This document shows, piece after piece, positions 1-6,104 of a DNA stretch of 7,746 nucleotides (positions within the stretch are counted from its first letter, which is position 1; the number at the start of each line of letters is the position of its first letter). The notes below the pieces were generated by a model, which saw only the letters and a list, made by a program, of their open reading frames with translations, was not told where the DNA came from and did no database searches. Source of the stretch: JAEUIA01 sp038330085 (GTDB taxonomy: Bacteria > Planctomycetota > UBA1135 > GCA-002686595); NCBI GenBank assembly GCA_038330085.1, contig JBBQNP010000186.1, forward strand, positions 1 through 7,746, written 5' to 3'. The position numbers were made by a program, and so were the translations under genes.

Positions 1-1
1 C

Positions 2-1093
2 CATCAGATCGGGATGTGGGCTTGGTTCTTGTGCCTCGAGCCGTTGCTGGACCTGCCGCGCGTGGTTGCGTCGGTTGCGTTCCAGGGCACGCGGAGGATG
101 AAGGCACGCGGACAGGTCGAGAACGCGGACGAGATCGTGCGTTTCTTCCTGGTCGTGCTCGGTGCGGCGATCACGGGTTCGCCGGCGGGTGCGATCGCGG
201 GGACTGTCGTCGCGGCGCTGTTTGGATCGGTGCTGGCGATCGAGCTGTATTCCGCGGCGCGACACGACGGCGGACCGCCGTTGCCGGGGGTGCGCGACAT
301 TCTGCGTCGCATGCCGGATGTGCCGCTGTGGAAGGGGCTGCGCCTGGGAATTCGTGTCGGGCTGTTGAAGAACGGAACGGCGCTGTTCCTGTCGATCTTC
401 CCGCGGTTGATCATCGGCAAGGTCGTCGGGGAAGCGTGGACGAGCTACTTCCACATCGCACAGAGGGTGCTGACGATTCCGACGATGTTCATGCTCGGCG
501 TGTCGCGGACTTCGCTGTCGGCGCTGGGGGAGCTGGCGGGGAAGAAGGACTGGCGCGGGTTCAGGCGGTTGTTCACGCGCGTCACGCTGGTGACGGGCGG
601 GGTACTGTCGCTGTTGATTTTGGGTGGGTTGCCGCTCGTGAAGCCGATTGCGGCGATTCTCTTTCCAGCGGACTATGCGGAGCCGGTGTTCGCGTACTAC
701 CGCATCCTCGCGCTGGGGTACATCCCGTTCACGTTCGCGGTCGCGATCGAGGCGTTTTATATTGCGACGAACCATGTGCGCACGTGGCTGGTGATCACGG
801 TGATCGGCGCGATTCTCACGATCCCGACGAACGTTTGGTTGATCTTGCACGTGCCGTATCTCGGGACGGCGTGGGGGTTGTCGCTGTATCAGTCTTGGGT
901 GTTGGTGCACTTGGCTTGGATCTTCTGGGCGTTGTACAGCGGAAGGGCGAGCAGGTGGAATCAGCCGGGTGCGGGTGAGGGTGGGGACGGGAGTGTGGAC
1001 GGGGGTGGGGACGGCGGTGGCGCGACGGAGGCGGAAGTATTGAGGGAAGCGGGGGTGGATATTGCTGGGCGCGGTGCGGGGACGAGGGAGTGA
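2..1093 (+). CDS. Wzx-like oligosaccharide/polysaccharide flippase, 5'-truncated (C-terminal part)
   Basis: Probable inner-membrane exporter of lipid-linked oligosaccharide (MOP/MATE superfamily, polysaccharide biosynthesis protein type). The frame is open to the left edge, four codons before the first ATG at 14, so the true N-terminus most likely lies outside the window. The visible 363 residues would be most of a family member, usually 400-500 residues. Counting from the ATG at 14, hydrophobic segments lie near residues 41-54, 58-77, 118-136, 187-207, 227-250, 257-279 and 283-308. The stretch 131-190 (GKVVGEAWTSYFHIAQR, then a Pro-containing helix, then a polar Gly-Lys-Lys-Asp-Trp loop before an Arg-rich segment) follows the mid-protein pattern of Wzx-like flippases. 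Residues 311-359 are a soluble Gly/Asp-rich tail that is unlikely to be part of the transport fold. The neighbouring glycosyltransferase supports a glycan role. The family call rests on the hydrophobicity pattern and this motif layout; the transported glycan is unknown. Confidence 0.75.
   Translation, partial: HQIGMWAWFLCLEPLLDLPRVVASVAFQGTRRMKARGQVENADEIVRFFLVVLGAAITGSPAGAIAGTVVAALFGSVLAIELYSAARHDGGPPLPGVRDILRRMPDVPLWKGLRLGIRVGLLKNGTALFLSIFPRLIIGKVVGEAWTSYFHIAQRVLTIPTMFMLGVSRTSLSALGELAGKKDWRGFRRLFTRVTLVTGGVLSLLILGGLPLVKPIAAILFPADYAEPVFAYYRILALGYIPFTFAVAIEAFYIATNHVRTWLVITVIGAILTIPTNVWLILHVPYLGTAWGLSLYQSWVLVHLAWIFWALYSGRASRWNQPGAGEGGDGSVDGGGDGGGATEAEVLREAGVDIAGRGAGTRE
967..1031 (+). repeat. 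G-rich low-complexity tract encoding the Gly/Asp tail; G-quadruplex-type motif
   Basis: Runs of three or more G occur at 967-969, 973-975, 979-981 and 983-986, separated by loops of 3, 3 and 1 bases. This satisfies the simple G-quadruplex pattern within 20 bases. Further G-runs follow at 989-991, 1001-1005 and 1007-1010. In the flippase frame the tract encodes an imperfect Gly-Asp-Gly-Gly series. It may simply be low-complexity drift at the 3' end of the gene. Confidence 0.6.
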
Positions 1094-1140
1094 GGCGCTC
1101 GTGCAGGCGCGAGGCAAGTGAGAGGGCGCGGCGAGTTGTT

Positions 1141-1203
1141 CCGCGCCTACGGCGCGGCTCCGAACGGCGCACCTCGACTGGAGTACCAGTCGAAGCGCGC
1201 CGT
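1141..1203. repeat. Two adjacent perfect-stem hairpins in the intergenic region
   Basis: The first hairpin pairs 1141-1147 (CCGCGCC) with 1151-1157 (GGCGCGG) around a 3-base loop. The second, after a 6-base gap, has an outer 7-bp stem (1164-1170 with 1197-1203), a 3x3 internal loop, an inner 8-bp stem (TCGACTGG 1174-1181 with CCAGTCGA 1186-1193) and a 4-base loop. Neither strand has a T-run immediately after, so this is not a standard intrinsic terminator. The layout resembles REP-like intergenic palindromes, but no second copy is visible in the window. The remaining intergenic DNA (1094-1140 and 1204-1312) is G-rich and I see no gene in it. Confidence 0.6.
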
Positions 1204-1312
1204 CCGGCTAAGGGGGTGACGGGATGTGGGGGAAAATGGTGACGGACAGGGTGCGAGTGCAATCGGGCGGGGGCGGGCTAGAGTTCGGGCGGCGGACGGC
1301 GAATAGGCTGGA

Positions 1313-2608
1313 TTGCCAAGACTCGTGCGTGTCCTTTTTCTGAACGACCTCTGGGATCCGCGGATCGGTAGCTCGATCCGCCAGATGTATCAGCACGGCG
1401 AGCGATTGCGTGAGCTGGGTCATCAGACGGCGCTCGTCACGTGCACGCAGGATCGAGCGGAGGTCGGAGAGGTTGTGATCGAGGGCATGCGGGTCCATCG
1501 GTTGTGGTCGGACTACAACGTGCGCTTTCGCGGGTGGCGCGGTCTCGACAACGATGTGGTGAGGGAGCCGCTTGCGCGGGTGATTGGTGAGTGGAAGCCG
1601 GACGTGGTGCACAGCCATCTGGTGCATACGCATTTGTCGTACGACGCGTTGAGGGCGGCGAGGGAGAGCGGTGCTGGCGTCGTGTTCACGGCGCACGACG
1701 TGATGACGTTCTGCTACCAGAAGCTGACGTGCTTCCACGGCGGGCCCGAGAAGGGGGGACTCGAAAGGGACTACGAGGCGTATTGGCAGAAGTGCATCCC
1801 GTGCCAGAGATTGCGCTGGAACCCGTGGCGGAATGCTTCGATCCGCGAACGGCTCGAGCGCGATGTGCATCGCTTCACGGTCGTGTCCGACGAGTTGGGC
1901 GTGGCCATATCGAAGAACAAGATCCGCGTCGACCGCACGATCCACAACGCGGTGCGCGTGCAGGCGCGGATGCCCAGCGTGGCGCAGGTCGACGCGTTTC
2001 GTGGGCGCTTCGGGTTGGAGGACAAGCTCGTGATCGCGATCGGCGGACGGTTGCACGAGCAGAAGGGCGTCGGTCAGCTGCTCGAGATGTTGGCGATCTT
2101 GCGCAAGCAGTTCCCGAGCGTGCGCCTGTTGGTGATGGGGCGCGAAGAGGTGTATCGGCGCGAGTTCGAAGCTCGCGCGAAGGCGTTGAACGTCGATGGT
2201 CTCGTCGTCACGACGGGCTGGCTCGACGGCGACGACCTGCAGTGCGCCTATGCGGCGACCGACGTGTTCGTGACGCCCTCGATCTGCTTCGACACGTTCG
2301 GCATGGTCAACCTCGAAGCGATGGAGCATTCGAAGCCCGTCGTCGCGACGGTGTTCGGCGGCAGCCCCGAGGTCGTCGCCGATGGGACGACCGGCTTCGT
2401 GCGCAATCCGTTCGACGTGGAAGCCTTTTCACGTGCGATCGCTCAGTTGCTCGGCGATCCGGCATTGCGTGCGCGGCTGGGTGCCGCAGGTCGTGCGCGC
2501 CTTGAGGCTCATTTCACGATGCAACGGCTCGCGGACGAGTTCCTAGAGGAATACGCGCTCGCGATCGAGGCTGCCCAGAAGCCGATGCAGGCGAGCGAGC
2601 GCGCTTGA
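1313..2608 (+). CDS. GT4-family glycosyltransferase (GT-B fold)
   Basis: Probable cytoplasmic, retaining glycosyltransferase that moves a sugar from a nucleotide sugar onto a lipid-linked or saccharide acceptor. The 431 residues fit GT4 enzymes. The N-terminal Rossmann half (about 1-205) starts with VRVLFLNDLWDP and contains DVVHSHLVHTH (97-107) and FTAHDV (125-130). The C-terminal donor-binding half opens with GGRLHEQKG (244-252; Arg246 and Lys251 fit the usual donor-phosphate contacts). The usual E-x7-E motif appears as Asp327-x7-Glu335 in FDTFGMVNLE, followed by KPVVAT and GGSPEVV. Cys134, Cys140, Cys161 and Cys164 form a C...C...CxxC set seen in part of the family. The start is probably TTG at 1313; GTG at 1325 would remove only four residues, and neither has a strong ribosome binding site. 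Sugar and acceptor cannot be read from the sequence. The flippase upstream supports a role in surface glycan assembly. Confidence 0.9.
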   Translation: MPRLVRVLFLNDLWDPRIGSSIRQMYQHGERLRELGHQTALVTCTQDRAEVGEVVIEGMRVHRLWSDYNVRFRGWRGLDNDVVREPLARVIGEWKPDVVHSHLVHTHLSYDALRAARESGAGVVFTAHDVMTFCYQKLTCFHGGPEKGGLERDYEAYWQKCIPCQRLRWNPWRNASIRERLERDVHRFTVVSDELGVAISKNKIRVDRTIHNAVRVQARMPSVAQVDAFRGRFGLEDKLVIAIGGRLHEQKGVGQLLEMLAILRKQFPSVRLLVMGREEVYRREFEARAKALNVDGLVVTTGWLDGDDLQCAYAATDVFVTPSICFDTFGMVNLEAMEHSKPVVATVFGGSPEVVADGTTGFVRNPFDVEAFSRAIAQLLGDPALRARLGAAGRARLEAHFTMQRLADEFLEEYALAIEAAQKPMQASERA

Positions 2609-2833
2609 GCCGCCTGCCACCGTTCGTCGACAACGCATAGGACCGAAGTCTGTGCCCCTGCCCGCGTTGCGGAAAGCTGACGCACGGGGTAGGGTTGGTG
2701 GGCAGGAGCGCCCATTGGGCTCCGTCGGTGCATCTCGCGCCGGTCGTCCGCGCTCGCCCGCTCTGTTCGATCCCAAGCTCTTCCGCAACACAGATCCGCA
2801 CCTCTGATCCGCACCACGACCCGGCTCCACACG
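2609..2833. other. Intergenic spacer with inverted and direct repeats ahead of the radical SAM gene
   Basis: No gene is seen. A possible folded region pairs 2657-2663 (CCTGCCC) with 2700-2706 (GGGCAGG), enclosing a short 4-bp stem (2664-2667 with 2680-2683). A 10-base direct repeat, GATCCGCACC, occurs at 2793-2802 and 2806-2815, ending 18 bases before the next start codon. These could belong to a leader or an operator, or could be chance in GC-rich DNA. No T-run marks a terminator for the upstream gene, and no clear -35/-10 pair is visible. Confidence 0.4.
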
Positions 2834-4270
2834 ATGCGCACGACCCTTCTCACCTACGTCAAACCGCACGTCCAGGAAGACCCCCTGGCGATGATCCTCG
2901 GCATCCCGTACCTGGGTGCCTCGATGGAGAAGGCCGGTCTGCCGGTCGAGCTGTGCGACGAGCGCATCGTCAACGACCAGTACATGCGCCAGGCCATCGA
3001 GCGCAACGACATCATCGGCTTCGACGCGCTCACGCCGAACATTCGCCGCGCGATCGCGTGGGCGAAGTACGCCAAGAGCCAGGGCAAGATCACGGTCATG
3101 GGCGGGCCGCACGCGTCGGTCGACCAGGGCATCTTTTTGGACTCCGGTCACTTCGACTTCGTGTTGAAGGGCGAGGCCGAGGAGACGTTGCCGCGCTTCG
3201 TCAAGGCGTACGAGGGCAACGACTGGAAGGCGCTCGGTGAGCTGCCCGGTTTGGCGGCGATGCGCGAAGGCGTGTTGACGATCGACAATCCGGCGCCGCC
3301 GCTGATCAAGAAGCTCGACGAGCTGCCGATGCCGGCGCGCCACCTGCTGCCGATGGAGCGCTACTTCTCGCTCAACCCCGAGCGGCTCGCGTACATCTTC
3401 ACGACGCGCGGTTGCCCCTTCAAGTGCATCTTCTGCCAGAAGGAGCTCACCGGCCGCGGGTTCCGCGTGCGCTCGACGGAGATGATCGTCGACGAGCTCG
3501 AGCACATCGTCAAGACGTACAACCCGGGCGTGATCCTGTTCGTCGACGAGATCCTGACGCTGCGCCGCAAGCGCATCCACGAGATGTGCGACGAGATCCT
3601 GCGCCGCGGTTTGAAGTTCGAGTGGATCGCGAACACGCGTGCGGACTGCGTCGACTATCCGTTGTTGAAGCACATGCACCGCGCGGGATGCCGCCGCATC
3701 TATTACGGCTGGGAGTCGGGCTCGCAGCGCATGCTCGACGTGCTCAAGAAGGACCTGACGCCGGAAGTGATCGTCGAAGCGGCGAAGATGACGCGACGCG
3801 CGGGCATCTGGGCCAAGGTGTATTTGATCGTGGGTTCGCCGGGCGAAACGCTGGCGGACATCCAGGAGACCGAGAAGGTCTTGAAGCTCGCGGGTCCGGA
3901 CTTGGTGCGTGTCAGCGTGTTCAACCCGCTGATCGGCACCGAGAGCTGGGACGGTTACCTCGCGAACATCGACTTGACCGACCTGTCCGAAAACTACGTG
4001 TCGTCGAACCGCTCGGCGTACAAGCACGAGCACTTCACGCAGGTCGAGCTGGAAGAGCTTCGCAAGAACATGGTCCGCAGCTACGAGCGCTGGTACTACG
4101 GCTACAACCAGCGTGCGAAGCGCTTCATGGAGCGCGCGATGTACTACGTCGAGAACCCGGCGTTCGGGAAGAAGCGCGTCGGCCGCGCGCTCGGCCTCGT
4201 GCCGCCGCCGAAGAGCCAGGGTGTCGCTTCGCGCGTGATGGCCGAAGCGGTCGCCAAGCAGTCAGCCTGA
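2834..4270 (+). CDS. B12-binding-domain radical SAM protein
   Basis: Radical SAM enzyme of the cobalamin-binding-domain type (the BchE/class B methyltransferase-like group), 478 residues. The N-terminal domain (about 5-125) has the Rossmann-like pattern of that group: an early PLAMILGIPYLGASMEKAG segment, DIIGFDALTPN (59-69), VMGGPHASVD (88-97) and DFVLKGEAEETLP (108-120). No DxHxxG motif is present, so cobalamin, if bound, would lack the usual His ligand, as is common here. DELPMPARHLLPM (162-174) links to the radical SAM core. Its cluster motif is C194-x3-C198-x2-C201, which coordinates the [4Fe-4S] cluster that cleaves SAM. Further signatures are GWESGSQRMLDVLKK (292-306) and IVGSPGET (332-339). 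The ATG at 2834 starts directly on the first beta strand; no Shine-Dalgarno sequence precedes it. The substrate is unknown: members methylate, cyclise or rearrange very different compounds. Its position suggests, but does not prove, a role in glycan or lipid modification. Confidence 0.92.
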   Translation: MRTTLLTYVKPHVQEDPLAMILGIPYLGASMEKAGLPVELCDERIVNDQYMRQAIERNDIIGFDALTPNIRRAIAWAKYAKSQGKITVMGGPHASVDQGIFLDSGHFDFVLKGEAEETLPRFVKAYEGNDWKALGELPGLAAMREGVLTIDNPAPPLIKKLDELPMPARHLLPMERYFSLNPERLAYIFTTRGCPFKCIFCQKELTGRGFRVRSTEMIVDELEHIVKTYNPGVILFVDEILTLRRKRIHEMCDEILRRGLKFEWIANTRADCVDYPLLKHMHRAGCRRIYYGWESGSQRMLDVLKKDLTPEVIVEAAKMTRRAGIWAKVYLIVGSPGETLADIQETEKVLKLAGPDLVRVSVFNPLIGTESWDGYLANIDLTDLSENYVSSNRSAYKHEHFTQVELEELRKNMVRSYERWYYGYNQRAKRFMERAMYYVENPAFGKKRVGRALGLVPPPKSQGVASRVMAEAVAKQSA

Positions 4271-4282
4271 TTCGCCGGGCAC

Positions 4283-5542
4283 TCACCCTTTGCGTGGCAC
4301 CATGTCGCGCAAACGCATCAGGACCGGGGTCACGGGGTCGTACAGGCCGCCGACCACCCAGAACGCGACGAACGTGCGCCAGTCGAGCATGCACAGCACG
4401 ACGACGATGCACGCGACGATCCAAGTGGCGCGCCGTGTTCTTCCCGCGATCTCGAACAGCATCCACAGCGCCAGGATGCGCAGGGGCATCTCGAGGATCG
4501 TCAGGTACCGGACGTTCTTGATGAAGAATGCGTGCTCGAAGAGAAGACCGATCATGAGGACCGTGAAGTAGAGGCACGCACGCGGCAGAGTCGCTGCGCG
4601 GGCACGTACCAGGACGACACCGACTGCGCCCAGCGCGAGCACGGTGATCCACGGCGACAAGCACAAGTAGTCGATCAGGTAGCGATACCACGGTCCCGAA
4701 TTGAGCCGCATGGCATAGTCGTTCGTCGCAGGCGACGTGAGGACGTGGCGCAGGGTCTCGAACAGCGTCGCCGGCGAGCCGGCGGCGAGCACGAAGATCG
4801 GCAGCGTGCACAAGGGCGGCACTGCCAGCGCCAGCGCGAATCGTCGCAGGGGCAGCGGATTGCCGCGCAGGTACCGCTCGACCAGCACGAAGGCGGCGAA
4901 CGGTCCGGCGACGAGGATCGTCAGCTCCTTCACGAGGATCACCCACGCGAACGAGACGCAGAAAATCCACAACCAGCGCGCGGAAGAGGGCGCTTCGACC
5001 AGTTCCAGGAACGACCACACCGCGACCGACAAGCAGAGCGTCGTGAAGCTGTCGCTCAAGACGAGGCGCGACATGCCCAGCAAGAGCGGCGAGAACGCCA
5101 TCAGCGCCGCAAGCAGCAGGGCAAACGTATCGCCGAACCGGCGCCGCGCGAACCATGTGTTCACCACCACCCAGGCTGCGAAGGACGCCACACAAAGACC
5201 GTGAAACGTTTCTACCGTCGTGCCGAAGAGCCGTGCGCACAACGCGCTCGTCGTGATGAAGCCCACGCGTGACGGCGTAGGAAAGATCCAGGCATTGGGG
5301 TCGGCGTTCCACGACTCGAAGAGACTCGGGAAGGCGGATGGCCCTTCGCTCGCGATTCTCTGCATGTATTGCATGTACCAGGTGCCGTCGCCGACGGGCC
5401 GGTACACGACTCCGCGCAGCGAAAGCACGTTGAGCACCAGCGCCACGGACACCAGAGCTGCGTAAGCGATCAGCAGCGAACGCCCGGAGAGGATCTCACA
5501 GCGCGCGGGCGGGATCGCGCTCTTTGAATCCGTGCCGTTCAT
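4283..5542 (-). CDS. Multi-spanning GT-C glycosyltransferase, ArnT/PMT (GT39)-like
   Basis: Probable inner-membrane enzyme that takes a sugar from a polyprenyl-phosphate carrier and adds it to a lipid, glycan or protein on the periplasmic side. It has 419 residues and about 10-12 hydrophobic segments, including 22-44, 113-130, 140-157, 163-181, 189-222, 234-254, 296-312, 321-340, 347-366 and 371-400. After the first membrane helix the loop carries GDGTWYMQYMQRIASEG; Asp52 is where GT-C enzymes of this type have a catalytic acidic residue, though the second acid of the common Asp-Glu pair is absent. GMSRLVLSD (156-164) and FIKNVRYLTILEMP (340-353, with Arg345-Tyr346) also recall the family. 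The ATG lies at 5540-5542; the only purine-rich stretch upstream is too distant to be a convincing ribosome binding site. The gene converges on the radical SAM gene with 12 bases between. Superfamily fairly secure; acceptor and sugar unknown. Confidence 0.78.
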   Translation of the reverse strand: MNGTDSKSAIPPARCEILSGRSLLIAYAALVSVALVLNVLSLRGVVYRPVGDGTWYMQYMQRIASEGPSAFPSLFESWNADPNAWIFPTPSRVGFITTSALCARLFGTTVETFHGLCVASFAAWVVVNTWFARRRFGDTFALLLAALMAFSPLLLGMSRLVLSDSFTTLCLSVAVWSFLELVEAPSSARWLWIFCVSFAWVILVKELTILVAGPFAAFVLVERYLRGNPLPLRRFALALAVPPLCTLPIFVLAAGSPATLFETLRHVLTSPATNDYAMRLNSGPWYRYLIDYLCLSPWITVLALGAVGVVLVRARAATLPRACLYFTVLMIGLLFEHAFFIKNVRYLTILEMPLRILALWMLFEIAGRTRRATWIVACIVVVLCMLDWRTFVAFWVVGGLYDPVTPVLMRLRDMVPRKG

Positions 5543-6104
5543 CGGCGTGGGGCTTGCTTCCGACTGCGCACGCTCGGCGATGGATCACACAGCGATCGAT
5601 CACACAAGATCATGGCCGGGTGAACTGGACTGCGTTCGTGAGGTCGAATGTGCGCAGCGACATGGCGATGCCGGCGTGAATCAGCACGGCTCTCGAGATC
5701 GGCGGATCGTTGGTGGCGGTTCATGGGATCGAAGAGAAGGGGAGCAGTCCCGGACGGCAGCGGTCGCCCTCGACGACCATGGCGCTTGGCACTCCCTCCA
5801 CTGCTTCCAGCACGACTTCGCGGGGCGTAGCGTGACGGGTGAAGAGCATGACGGCCAGAGTGCGTCGTTTCGTGGCCTCTGAAGCCGGGACGCCAGGGGT
5901 CCGGGTCGCACACAGACCCCGCGAGAGCGAGCGCGCGGGCATGCTTGCGCCGCTCGAATAACCTGTGACGTCGTGCCGTGTTCACCGGACTCCCGTGGGT
6001 GCTGGGTCGTGCACCCGAGGGGCCGTCTTCCTATCCTGTCGGGCCGATTGCACCAAGCCGCTGTCGCCCGCTCGTGGCGCAGACCTTCATCAAGGCCCCC
6101 CCGC
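5543..6104. other. 562-base region without a convincing gene, between divergent genes
   Basis: This gap separates the start of the minus-strand GT-C gene from the start of the plus-strand tricorn-like gene, so promoters for both should lie here; I cannot place either with confidence. Several frames stay open, as expected in GC-rich DNA, but their translations are Arg/Ser/Pro-rich and resemble no family I know. The minus-strand frame from 5942 down to 5612 is the most protein-like, but a stop at 5721-5723 interrupts it. A 6-bp-stem, 8-base-loop hairpin lies at 5997-6016 (GGGTGC with GCACCC) without a T-run. No tRNA-like cloverleaf or mobile-element end was found. Confidence 0.5.
5583..5606. 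repeat. Direct repeat GATCACACA with clustered GATC sites
   Basis: GATCACACA occurs at 5583-5591 and 5598-5606, a 15-base period. Four GATC tetramers (5583, 5594, 5598 and 5608) fall within 29 bases, two of them back to back. The cluster lies 41-69 bases upstream of the ATG of the minus-strand GT-C gene, where a promoter or operator would be expected. Function is unproven. Confidence 0.45.

Noticed and set aside
816..1262. Minus-strand open frame rich in Pro/His/Arg across the flippase 3' end
   Set aside because: Its composition (repeated Pro-His-Arg) is the reverse-strand image of the G-rich tail of the flippase, and it matches no protein family.
1213..1289. Additional G-quadruplex motifs upstream of the GT4 start
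   Set aside because: G-runs are present, but at least one loop is 9 bases or longer in each possible set, so they do not meet the usual pattern.
1208..2329. Long minus-strand open frame opposite the GT4 gene
   Set aside because: It is antisense to a gene with clear GT4 motifs, and its His/Arg-rich translation shows no domain; long antisense frames are common in GC-rich coding DNA.
2609..2833. Cobalamin riboswitch ahead of the B12-type radical SAM gene
   Set aside because: I looked for the conserved B12-box core and found nothing close to it; the stems present do not match that fold.
2543..4033. 496-codon minus-strand open frame opposite the radical SAM gene
   Set aside because: The plus-strand frame carries an intact radical SAM signature set; the antisense translation is Arg/Asp/Val-rich without recognisable motifs.
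5997..6016. Hairpin as an intrinsic terminator
   Set aside because: The stem is only 6 bp, no T-run follows on either strand, and no gene ends next to it.
6032..6037. TATCCT as a -10 promoter element for the tricorn-like gene
   Set aside because: No acceptable -35 hexamer is found about 17 bases upstream, and a single -10-like hexamer is weak evidence.
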